From: Chryseobacterium gleum | GTDB taxonomy: Bacteria; Bacteroidota; Bacteroidia; Flavobacteriales_D; Crocinitomicaceae | DNA: 9,958 nt | NCBI GenBank assembly: GCA_943326825.2 | Contig: CALPUT020000064.1 | Span: forward strand, 1-9,958 | Reading direction: 5' to 3' | Part shown: positions 1 through 7,081 of the stretch, piece by piece | Position numbering within the stretch: the first letter of the stretch is position 1 | Layout of the letters: each line of letters opens with the position of its first letter | The notes under the pieces: model-generated | What the model saw: the letters and a program-made list of their open reading frames with translations, nothing else | Told to the model about the DNA's origin: nothing | Database searches by the model: none | Made by a program: the position numbers and the translations under genes

Positions 1-1461
1 GAATTAGTTGAAGATAAAAAAATCGAAAAAACGGATGAATTAAATGGAACTTTTGTTGAGTTTATTCCTGATGATCAAATTTTTAAAAAATACGTATATA
101 AATCAACTTATTTAGATAAAATGATGTGGAATTATTGCTACCTGAATAGAGGTTTAGCGATTTATTTCAACGGAACAAAATATCAATCTAAAGACGGATT
201 AAAAGATTTGTTGGAGAACAACATGGATGGTGATCCATTGTATCCAATTATACATATTGAAGCGGATGATATTGAGGTAGCTTTCACACATGGAAGAACG
301 TATGGTGAAGATTATTATTCATTCGTTAATGGTCAGCATACAACTCAAGGCGGTACGCATCAAAGTGCATTTAGAGAATCTGTTGCAAAAGTAATTCGTG
401 ATTTCTATAATAAGAATTACGAGGCTTCAGATATTCGTCAATCTATAGTTGCGGCAATTTCAGTGAAAGTTGTTGAGCCAGTTTTTGAATCGCAAACAAA
501 AACTAAATTAGGTTCTCAAGAAATTGAACCGAATGGAAAATCGATGCGCGCGTTTGTAAATGATTTCTTAAAAGAAGCATTAGACAATTATTTGCATAGA
601 AATCCAGATGTTGCGGAATTAATTGAACGAAAAATTAAGCAATCTGAAAGAGAGCGTAAAGAGCTTTCTGGAATTCGAAAAATAGCAAGAGATAGAGCGA
701 AAAAGTCAAATCTTCATAATAAAAAATTAAGAGATTGTCGTTTGCATTTGACAGATTTAAAGGAAGATAGAAGAGAAAATACAACGTTATTTATTACTGA
801 GGGAGATTCTGCTTCTGGATCTATTACCAAATCAAGAGATGTAAATACACAGGCGGTCTTTTCATTACGTGGTAAGCCTTTGAATTGTTATGGCATGACC
901 AAAAAAGTGGTTTATGAAAACGAGGAATTTAACTTAATTCAAGCTGCTTTAGATATAGAAGAAGATATGGATAATTTGCGTTACAATAAAATTGTAATTG
1001 CAACCGATGCCGATGTTGATGGTATGCATATTCGTATGTTATTGTTGACGTTTTTCTTGCAATTTTTCCCTGATTTGATTAAGCGAAATCACGTTTATGT
1101 CTTGCAAACGCCTTTGTTTAGGGTGAGAAATAAGAAGAAAACAATTTATTGTTATTCAGAACAAGAACGTAGAGATGCAATTACAGAATTAGGGAAAAAT
1201 CCAGAGATAACTCGATTTAAAGGTTTGGGAGAGATTTCTCCAGATGAGTTTAAAAACTTTATTGGTCCTGATATTCGATTAGAACCTGTTTTACTTTCAA
1301 AAGATGCTTCGATTGATTCTATTTTGTCTTATTATATGGGTAAAAATACACCTGAAAGACAAAACTTTATCATCGATAACTTGAGAGTTGAAAAAGATAT
1401 AGCATTAAATGATGAAGAATTGAATGATTTGGATTCAGGTAACATAGAAATTGCTTCATAA
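1..1461 (+). CDS. parE: DNA topoisomerase IV subunit B (ParE), 5'-truncated
   Basis: ATPase/TOPRIM subunit of type II topoisomerase IV, which with ParC decatenates and relaxes DNA at the end of replication in the cytoplasm. Frame 1 is open from the first base, so the gene begins upstream. The 486 visible residues lack roughly the first 130-140, which hold the GHKL nucleotide-binding motifs. Visible in order: the end of the ATPase domain (GTFVEFIPDDQIF), the transducer domain with its ATP-contacting QTK loop (bases 493-501), the TOPRIM motif EGDSASG (799-819), the metal-binding DADVDG (1006-1023) and RFKGLGE (1213-1233). EGDSASG rather than EGDSAGG, and the adjoining parC, favour ParE over GyrB; in Bacteroidota gyrB and gyrA are usually not adjacent. 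The ATG at 121 is internal. The stop lies 2 bases before parC, so the two are surely co-transcribed. No frame disruption is seen. Confidence 0.95.
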   Translation, partial: ELVEDKKIEKTDELNGTFVEFIPDDQIFKKYVYKSTYLDKMMWNYCYLNRGLAIYFNGTKYQSKDGLKDLLENNMDGDPLYPIIHIEADDIEVAFTHGRTYGEDYYSFVNGQHTTQGGTHQSAFRESVAKVIRDFYNKNYEASDIRQSIVAAISVKVVEPVFESQTKTKLGSQEIEPNGKSMRAFVNDFLKEALDNYLHRNPDVAELIERKIKQSERERKELSGIRKIARDRAKKSNLHNKKLRDCRLHLTDLKEDRRENTTLFITEGDSASGSITKSRDVNTQAVFSLRGKPLNCYGMTKKVVYENEEFNLIQAALDIEEDMDNLRYNKIVIATDADVDGMHIRMLLLTFFLQFFPDLIKRNHVYVLQTPLFRVRNKKKTIYCYSEQERRDAITELGKNPEITRFKGLGEISPDEFKNFIGPDIRLEPVLLSKDASIDSILSYYMGKNTPERQNFIIDNLRVEKDIALNDEELNDLDSGNIEIAS

Positions 1462-1463
1462 AG

Positions 1464-4142
1464 ATGGCAGAAGACGAAATAAATGAAAATTTAGAAGGGG
1501 CAGAAGATCCAATTGAAAATTCATCTGATGATTTGACGCCTACTGAAGACACGATTGTTCCTGTTGGTGGATTATATGAAAATTGGTTCTTGGATTATGC
1601 TTCTTATGTAATTCTTGAAAGAGCTGTTCCTTCATTGTATGATGGACTGAAACCAGTTCAGAGAAGGATTTTACATTCTATGAAAGAATTAGATGATGGA
1701 CGCTACAATAAGGTTGCTAACATTATCGGTAATACAATGAAATATCACCCTCACGGTGATGCTTCTATTGGAGATGCTTTGGTTCAACTAGGTCAAAAAG
1801 ATTTATTAATCGATTGCCAAGGGAACTGGGGGAATACGCTAACTGGCGATGGTGCTGCTGCTGCTCGATACATTGAAGCAAGATTGTCTAAATTTGCTAG
1901 TCATGTTGTTTTTAATCCAAAAACGACAAATTGGTTGACAAGTTATGATGGTCGAAATAAAGAGCCGGAACAATTACCGGTAAAATTCCCATTATTACTA
2001 GCTCAAGGTGGAGAAGGGATTGCTGTTGGTTTGGCATGTAAATTCTTACCTCATAATTTCATTGAAATTATAGAGCAATCAATCAATCATTTAAGAGGGA
2101 AGAAAGTTGAGTTATTACCCGATTTCCAAAATGGTGGAATGGCTGACTTTTCGAATTACAATGATGGATTAAGAGGAGGAAAAGTTCGTGTAAGAGCGAA
2201 AATTAAAAAGCTTGATAATAAAACATTAGTTGTTCATGAAATTCCTTTTGGAACAACAACTGGATCGTTAATCGAATCTATTATCAAAGCGAACGACAAA
2301 GGGAAAATAAAAATCAAAAAAATTGAAGATAATACAGCTGCTGATGCTGAAATTATTATTCATTTGACTCCAGGGGTTTCTCCTGATAAAACCTTAGATG
2401 CTTTATATGCATTTACAGATTGCGAAGTTTCTATTTCTCCAAACTCCTCTATTATCGATGGAGATACGCCACGTTTCTTAGGTGTAACTGAGATTTTAAA
2501 AACAAGTACAAAAAATACGGTTGACCTTCTAAAATTAGAGCTTGAAATTCGTTTAGATGAACTAGAAAGACAATGGCATTTTTCTACTTTGGAAAAGATT
2601 TTTATCCATGAAGAAATGTATATTGACTTCAAGCACTATAGTGATAAAGAAACATTGTACGGATATTTATATAAGCGATTTGACCCTTTCAAAAAGCAAT
2701 TTATTCGTGAGATAGTCGATGAAGATTTGTTGCGTTTGACTCAGATTCAAATGATTCGTATTACTCGTTTTGATTCGACTAAAGCGGATGATAATTTATT
2801 GAAAATAGAGGAAGAGATTAACTCTGTTAAAGAGAAATTAGCGAATCTAATTGAATACGCTATTGATTACTTCAAAGATTTGAAAAAACGTTTTGGAGAA
2901 GGGAAAGAGCGTAAAACTGAAATCAAACAATTCGATACAATTACTGCTACAAATGTAATTATAGCGAATAAAAAATTATACGTTGATTACGAAGAAGGAT
3001 TTATCGGTTACGGTTTGAAGAAAACTGAAGCGGTGAATGACTGTTCAGAAATCGACGACATTATTATTTTCTTTGCAACTGGGAAAATGATGATTACCAA
3101 AATTTCAGATAAGAAATTTGTAGGGAAAGGAATCGTTCATGCAGACGTTTGGAAAAAAGGTGATAAACGAACAATTTATCATTTAATCTACCAAGATGGA
3201 TTGGGTGGACCAGCAATGATGAAACGTTTTTATGTGAATAGCATAACGAGAGATACGGAATACGATTTATCAAAAGGGACAAAAGGTTCAAAAATGTTGT
3301 ATTTCTCTGTTCATCCAAATGGAGAAAGAGAAGTGATAAGTGTATTGTTAAGACCTCGACCGCATTTAAAACGTTTGCGTTTTGATATTGACATGGGTGA
3401 GATGTTAATCAAAGGACGAAATTCTGCAGGTAATCGAGTAACAAAAGAAATTGTTCAAAAAATAACACAAAAAGAAGTCGGTGGTTCAACATTAGCAGCT
3501 CGTAAAATTTGGTACGATACAGTTGTTGGGCGTTTAAATGATGATGGAAGAGGAACATTCTTAGGTTCTTTCAAAGGAACTGATAAAATTTTAACTTTAT
3601 ATAAGACTGGTGAATATCGTTTAAGTAATTTTGATCTATCGAATCACTTTGATGAGGATATGATTCACATTGAAAAATGGCATCCAGATAGACCGATTTC
3701 AACCGTATATTATGATGCTGAAAAGGAAATACATTATGTGAAAAGATTCTTATGTGAAGTTACTACGGATAAAAAAGTATTATTTATAAGTGAAAGTGAG
3801 GGTTCATATATGGATGTAGTTTCTACAGCTTATAAACCAGAAGCAAAAATTATTTATAATAAGCTTTTAAGAGAGACAAAAAACTTACCTGATAATATAA
3901 TCAATTTAGCAGATCATATCGAAGTGAAAGGTATGAAAGCGCAAGGGAATCAGGTGACAAAATTAAAGATTAAAGAAATCGTTTTAACTCATCCGATTGA
4001 AGGAGCAGAACCTTGGCCTGAAGACGTAAAAATCGAAGAGGTTGAATCAGATGAAGAGGAAAATGATGATTCGGATGATGATGAAAATACAATAGAGTGG
4101 GATTTGTCAAATGGAGATGATGATCAACCTACCTTGTTTTAG
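1464..4142 (+). CDS. parC: DNA topoisomerase IV subunit A (ParC/GyrA family)
   Basis: DNA-cleaving and religating subunit of topoisomerase IV, partner of ParE. The 892-residue protein starts at ATG 1464, two bases after parE. An acidic N-terminal extension of about 35 residues precedes the conserved breakage-reunion core: KPVQRR (63-68), HPHGD (95-99) and the catalytic tyrosine Tyr136 within AARYIEARLS. A helical, coiled-coil-like segment (about 440-490) is followed by a C-terminal DNA-wrapping beta-pinwheel-type domain (about 495-850). The GyrA-box of gyrase (QRRGGKG) is not seen, supporting ParC. The tail, about 858-887, is very acidic (Asp/Glu runs) and the protein ends in QPTLF, which resembles a sliding-clamp-binding motif. 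At the quinolone-determining position equivalent to Ser80 of E. coli ParC the residue is Ala100. An intrinsic terminator follows 16 bases after the stop. ParC versus GyrA is decided by context and motif; type II topoisomerase subunit A is certain. Confidence 0.94.
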   Translation: MAEDEINENLEGAEDPIENSSDDLTPTEDTIVPVGGLYENWFLDYASYVILERAVPSLYDGLKPVQRRILHSMKELDDGRYNKVANIIGNTMKYHPHGDASIGDALVQLGQKDLLIDCQGNWGNTLTGDGAAAARYIEARLSKFASHVVFNPKTTNWLTSYDGRNKEPEQLPVKFPLLLAQGGEGIAVGLACKFLPHNFIEIIEQSINHLRGKKVELLPDFQNGGMADFSNYNDGLRGGKVRVRAKIKKLDNKTLVVHEIPFGTTTGSLIESIIKANDKGKIKIKKIEDNTAADAEIIIHLTPGVSPDKTLDALYAFTDCEVSISPNSSIIDGDTPRFLGVTEILKTSTKNTVDLLKLELEIRLDELERQWHFSTLEKIFIHEEMYIDFKHYSDKETLYGYLYKRFDPFKKQFIREIVDEDLLRLTQIQMIRITRFDSTKADDNLLKIEEEINSVKEKLANLIEYAIDYFKDLKKRFGEGKERKTEIKQFDTITATNVIIANKKLYVDYEEGFIGYGLKKTEAVNDCSEIDDIIIFFATGKMMITKISDKKFVGKGIVHADVWKKGDKRTIYHLIYQDGLGGPAMMKRFYVNSITRDTEYDLSKGTKGSKMLYFSVHPNGEREVISVLLRPRPHLKRLRFDIDMGEMLIKGRNSAGNRVTKEIVQKITQKEVGGSTLAARKIWYDTVVGRLNDDGRGTFLGSFKGTDKILTLYKTGEYRLSNFDLSNHFDEDMIHIEKWHPDRPISTVYYDAEKEIHYVKRFLCEVTTDKKVLFISESEGSYMDVVSTAYKPEAKIIYNKLLRETKNLPDNIINLADHIEVKGMKAQGNQVTKLKIKEIVLTHPIEGAEPWPEDVKIEEVESDEEENDDSDDDENTIEWDLSNGDDDQPTLF

Positions 4143-4158
4143 ATAAATTTTTTAATTT

Positions 4159-4192
4159 ATAGGGCTGTCAATTTTGATAGCCCTATTTTTTT
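4159..4192 (+). terminator. Intrinsic terminator after parE-parC
   Basis: The stem AGGGCTGTCA (4161-4170) pairs with TGATAGCCCT (4175-4184) around a 4-base loop ATTT, with one G-T wobble. Two flanking A-T pairs extend it to 12 bp. The descending arm runs into a T-tract of seven T's (4186-4192). This closes the topoisomerase transcription unit. Confidence 0.92.
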
Positions 4193-4221
4193 GCAAATTT
4201 TATCTTTCTTCCCTATATTTG
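4190..4221 (+). promoter_or_regulatory. Bacteroidota-type sigma-A promoter for rocD
   Basis: TATATTTG (4214-4221) is an exact match to the Bacteroidota -7 consensus TAnnTTTG. TTTG (4190-4193) lies 20 bases upstream as the -33 element, within the usual spacing for the phylum. The -33 box is built from the end of the parC terminator T-tract. Transcription should start about 4-8 bases after the -7 box, near 4225-4229. The start site is inferred from box position only. Confidence 0.75.
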
Positions 4222-4225
4222 CACA

Positions 4226-4307
4226 ACCAAAGGATGATTTCTCTCCAATTCAAACGAGGAAAGGATGCTACACTATCCGTGACTAGTGAAATAAATATCA
4301 ATATTTT
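4226..4307 (+). promoter_or_regulatory. GC-enriched 5' leader of rocD, possible structured RNA
   Basis: A leader of about 80 bases between the predicted start of transcription and the rocD ATG. About 42% of bases 4231-4290 are G or C, against about 16% in the spacer before aroC, which suggests constraint. Visible helices: TTTC(T)CTC (4238-4245, one bulged T) with GAGGAAA (4256-4262); GGAT (4263-4266) with ATCC (4275-4278); CACTA (4271-4275) with TAGTG (4284-4288). The last two share base 4275 and exclude each other. AAAGGATG occurs twice (4229-4236 and 4260-4267), so either copy of GGAT could pair with the single ATCC. I recognise no known riboswitch class. The same bases also form an upstream reading frame, so the constraint could be coding. 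Confidence 0.35.
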
Positions 4308-4311
4308 ATGA
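4234..4311 (+). CDS. Putative 25-codon leader peptide upstream of rocD
   Basis: A short open frame begins at ATG 4234, only about 5-9 bases after the predicted transcription start. It reads 25 sense codons, starting MISLQFKRGK and ending NINIL. Its TGA (4309-4311) overlaps the rocD ATG (4308-4310) as ATGA, an arrangement typical of translational coupling. AAAGG stands directly against the start, too close for a normal Shine-Dalgarno, but this group rarely uses one. The peptide has a modestly basic segment (FKRGK), no membrane segment or signal peptide, and no run of one amino acid as in classic attenuation peptides. An open run of this length in AT-rich DNA can arise by chance, so it rests on position and base composition. 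Function unknown. Confidence 0.33.
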   Translation: MISLQFKRGKDATLSVTSEININIL

Positions 4312-5552
4312 GTTTAACAATGGAAAAAATGACTTCAGCTGATTTAATTGAGTTGGAAGAAAACTATGGTGCACACAATTATCACCCATTACCAGTAGTT
4401 CTTTCTAGAGGAGAAGGGGTTCACGTTTGGGATGTGGAAGGAAAACATTATTATGATTTTCTTTCGGCTTATTCTGCAGTAAATCAAGGTCATTGTCACC
4501 CGAAAATTATCGGCGCGATGATCGAACAAGCAAAAACATTAACGTTAACATCAAGAGCTTTTTATAACGATGTTCTTGGAAGTTATGAAAAATATGTGAC
4601 AAACTACTTTGGTTTTGACAAGGTATTACCTATGAATACAGGTGCTGAAGCAGTTGAAACTGCAATAAAGTTATGTAGAAAATGGGCTTACGAAAAAAGA
4701 GGTGTTGCTGAAAATCAAGCACAGATTGTTGTTTGTGAAGGTAATTTCCATGGAAGAACAACGACTATTGTTTCTTTTTCAAATGATCCAGATGCTAGAA
4801 AAAACTTTGGACCTTTTACTCCAGGTTTTATTCATATTCCTTATGATGATGTTGAAGCATTAGAAAATGCATTGAAGCAAGAAAATGTTGTTGGTTTCCT
4901 AGTTGAGCCTATTCAAGGAGAAGCTGGTGTTTACGTTCCTTCTGAAGGTTATTTGAAAAAATCAAAAGAATTGTGTGAGAAATACAATGCTTTATTCATT
5001 GCTGATGAAGTACAAACAGGAATTGCTCGTACAGGTAGATTGTTAGCGGTTCACCATGAAGATGTTCAACCGGATATTTTAATATTAGGTAAAGCAATTT
5101 CAGGTGGTGTTTATCCAGTTTCAGCTGTCTTAGCAAACGACAACATTATGAATGTGATCAAACCAGGTCAACATGGTTCAACTTTCGGTGGCAATCCAAT
5201 TGCTGCAAAGGTTGCAATTGCTGCATTAGAAGTTGTTAAAGATGAAGCTTTAGCTGAGAATGCTGAAAAATTAGGTCAATTATTCAGAAGTGAAATGCAA
5301 CGTATAATTGATAATACTGATTTAGTTGTTAAAGTGAGAGGTAAAGGTTTATTGAATGCAATTATCGTAAATGACACCCCTGATAGTGCAACGGCGTGGA
5401 ATTTATGTGTGCAATTAAAAGAAAATGGTTTATTAGCAAAACCGACTCACGGAAATATTATTCGTTTTGCTCCTCCTTTGGTTATGACTGAAGAGCAATT
5501 GTTAGAATGTGTTGCCATTATTGAAAAAACAATCAACGAATTTAAAAAGTAA
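4308..5552 (+). CDS. rocD: Ornithine--oxo-acid aminotransferase (ornithine delta-aminotransferase)
   Basis: PLP-dependent class III aminotransferase that moves the delta-amino group of ornithine to 2-oxoglutarate, giving glutamate-5-semialdehyde and glutamate; it links arginine/ornithine to proline and glutamate metabolism in the cytosol. The 414-residue length is normal. Lys262 (LGKAISGG) is the expected Schiff-base lysine, Asp233 (ADEVQTG) binds the PLP nitrogen, and TGAEA (111-115) contacts the cofactor phosphate. The residues that distinguish ornithine aminotransferase from acetylornithine aminotransferase are present at a constant offset from the human enzyme: Tyr25, Tyr55, Arg150 and Glu205 (human Tyr55, Tyr85, Arg180, Glu235), plus Arg386 in IIRFAPP (human Arg413). 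ATG 4308 was chosen; in-frame ATGs at 4320 and 4329 also precede the conserved core and cannot be excluded. No clear Shine-Dalgarno is seen. It is monocistronic, with its own promoter and terminator, and has an unusual leader. Confidence 0.95.
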   Translation: MSLTMEKMTSADLIELEENYGAHNYHPLPVVLSRGEGVHVWDVEGKHYYDFLSAYSAVNQGHCHPKIIGAMIEQAKTLTLTSRAFYNDVLGSYEKYVTNYFGFDKVLPMNTGAEAVETAIKLCRKWAYEKRGVAENQAQIVVCEGNFHGRTTTIVSFSNDPDARKNFGPFTPGFIHIPYDDVEALENALKQENVVGFLVEPIQGEAGVYVPSEGYLKKSKELCEKYNALFIADEVQTGIARTGRLLAVHHEDVQPDILILGKAISGGVYPVSAVLANDNIMNVIKPGQHGSTFGGNPIAAKVAIAALEVVKDEALAENAEKLGQLFRSEMQRIIDNTDLVVKVRGKGLLNAIIVNDTPDSATAWNLCVQLKENGLLAKPTHGNIIRFAPPLVMTEEQLLECVAIIEKTINEFKK

Positions 5553-5571
5553 TATACTTTATTGATTTAGT

Positions 5572-5601
5572 AAGCCTCTCAATTTCTTGAGGGGCTTTTT
5601 T
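5572..5601 (+). terminator. Intrinsic terminator after rocD
   Basis: AGCCTCTCAA (5573-5582) pairs with TTGAGGGGCT (5587-5596) around the loop TTTC, with one T-G wobble; A5572-T5597 adds an eleventh pair. A T-tract runs to 5601. The build (10-11 bp stem, one wobble, 4-base loop) mirrors the terminator after parC. Confidence 0.92.
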
Positions 5602-5638
5602 GTTTGAATTCTGCAACTAATTATCAAAAACAGTTTAT

Positions 5639-5646
5639 TATCTTTG
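5639..5646 (+). promoter_or_regulatory. -7 box of the pgm promoter
   Basis: TATCTTTG matches the Bacteroidota -7 consensus TAnnTTTG exactly and lies 25 bases before the TTG start, giving a predicted 5' UTR of about 15-20 A-rich bases. No good -33 TTTG lies at the usual 17-23 base spacing; the nearest TTTG (5603-5606) is 32 bases away. The promoter is therefore supported by only one element. Confidence 0.55.
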
Positions 5647-5671
5647 TTTCTCAAAATTAAAACTTAAAATA

Positions 5672-7081
5672 TTGGCAACTAAAATAAAATTTGGAACTGA
5701 CGGATGGAGAGCAATTATTGCTGAAGAATTTACTGTCGATAATGTTGTAAGGGTTGCTTCTGCGACAGGTGTATGGGTAAAGAAAAATTTTCAAAATCCA
5801 AGTATTATAATTGGGCATGATTGTCGTTTTGCAGGAGAATTATTTTTAGATGCAGCTGTAAAAGTATATTTAAGTCAAGGTATCAATGTGAAATTTGCTA
5901 AAGGGTTTGTTTCTACACCAATGGTTTCTTTAGGAGCTGTTCAATTAGGTTGTTCATTAGGTATTGTTTTAACAGCAAGTCATAATCCACCTTCTTATAA
6001 TGGTTACAAATTAAAAGGACATTTTGGTGGTCCATTATCGCCAGAGCAAGTTCAAGAAATAGAAGATATTATTCCTGATGCATTTGAATTTAATTTAGAT
6101 TCAATTTCAATTGAAGAAGCTATTCAAAATGGTCAAGCTGAAATTGTTGATTTAGAAACAAGATATGTAAATCATATTGAAGCAAATTTTGATTTAGAGG
6201 CAATTAAAAATTCAGGATTGAATTTAGCTTATGATGCAATGTATGGTGCAGGTCAAAATGTATTAAAAAGAATTTTACCAGCGACTCATTTGTTACATTG
6301 TGATTATAATCCATCATTTCACGGTCAAGCTCCTGAACCAATCGAGAAAAATTTAAAAGAATTAGAAAGTTTCATCAAATCAAATGGATCTATTGATTGT
6401 GCTTTAGCAACTGATGGAGATGCTGATAGAATTGGATTGTATAATGGTAAAGGAGAATTTGTTGATTCTCATCATATCATTTTGCTATTAATGCATTACT
6501 TAGTTAAATACAAAGAAATGTCAGGTAAAGTGGTAACAGCTTTCAGTGCAACACCTAGAGTTGGAGTATTAGCAGATCATTATAAATTAGAAAGTGAAAT
6601 CGTAAAAATCGGATTCAAATATATCGCTACTAAAATGGTAGAAGAAGATGTATTAATCGGTGGAGAAGAGTCAGGAGGAATTGCCGTAAAAGGTCATATA
6701 CCTGAGCGAGATGGAATTTGGATGGGCTTAATTATCTGGGAATTCATGGCGAAATCAGGTAAATCATTAGATGATTTGATTAAAGAGGTTTATGATATCG
6801 TTGGAGGGTTTAAATTTGAAAGAAATGATTTACACATTACAGAAGATTTAAAACAAAGTATCATTGCGAATTGTAAAGAAGGAAATTACAAATCTTTCGG
6901 TCCTTATAATGTTAAAGAAGTTGGAACAATTGACGGATTTAAATATTTCTTTGACGAAAACAGGTGGATGATGATTCGCCCTTCAGGAACAGAACCAGTT
7001 TTGAGAACATATGCTGAAGCGCCAACTATCGAAGAAGTAAGGGAAATCTTAAAATATACAGAAGAGACAATTTGTAAATAA
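5672..7081 (+). CDS. Phosphohexomutase (phosphoglucomutase/phosphomannomutase family)
   Basis: Alpha-D-phosphohexomutase that interconverts hexose-6-phosphate and hexose-1-phosphate through a phosphoserine, feeding nucleotide-sugar synthesis in the cytosol. The 469-residue protein shows all four family motifs in order: catalytic-serine loop TASHNP (101-106, Ser103), Mg-binding DGDADR (248-253), sugar-recognition GEESGG (331-336) and phosphate-binding RPSGTEP (436-442). FGTDGWR (7-13) near the start is also typical. GEESGG differs from the GEMSGH of the well-studied Pseudomonas PMM/PGM, and substrate (glucose or mannose) cannot be decided here. The start is TTG 5672, because no in-frame ATG lies between the -7 box and FGTDGWR and the next in-frame Met is residue 84, inside the fold. 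The stop directly abuts the next ATG, so the two genes form one transcription unit. Confidence 0.9.
   Translation: MATKIKFGTDGWRAIIAEEFTVDNVVRVASATGVWVKKNFQNPSIIIGHDCRFAGELFLDAAVKVYLSQGINVKFAKGFVSTPMVSLGAVQLGCSLGIVLTASHNPPSYNGYKLKGHFGGPLSPEQVQEIEDIIPDAFEFNLDSISIEEAIQNGQAEIVDLETRYVNHIEANFDLEAIKNSGLNLAYDAMYGAGQNVLKRILPATHLLHCDYNPSFHGQAPEPIEKNLKELESFIKSNGSIDCALATDGDADRIGLYNGKGEFVDSHHIILLLMHYLVKYKEMSGKVVTAFSATPRVGVLADHYKLESEIVKIGFKYIATKMVEEDVLIGGEESGGIAVKGHIPERDGIWMGLIIWEFMAKSGKSLDDLIKEVYDIVGGFKFERNDLHITEDLKQSIIANCKEGNYKSFGPYNVKEVGTIDGFKYFFDENRWMMIRPSGTEPVLRTYAEAPTIEEVREILKYTEETICK

Noticed and set aside
121..123. ATG 121 as the start of the first gene
   Set aside because: The same frame is open to base 1 and encodes conserved ParE sequence (GTFVEFIPDDQIF) upstream, so the gene begins before the window.
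1370..1552. Antisense frame of 60 codons across the parE-parC junction
   Set aside because: It lies opposite two well-supported coding sequences, has low-complexity Ser-rich composition and no recognisable domain or promoter.
2360..2632. Antisense frame of 90 codons inside parC
   Set aside because: Shadow of the parC reading frame, with no family resemblance and no regulatory signals.
3094..3318. Antisense frame of 74 codons inside parC
   Set aside because: Shadow of the parC reading frame; nothing supports independent expression.
4255..4262. CGAGGAAA in the rocD leader, recalling the GAGGAAAG motif of RNase P RNA
   Set aside because: The match is limited to a few bases; the rest of the RNase P core is absent and the leader is far too short.
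5603..5606. TTTG as the -33 element of the pgm promoter
   Set aside because: It is 32 bases from the -7 box, outside the usual 17-23 base spacing.
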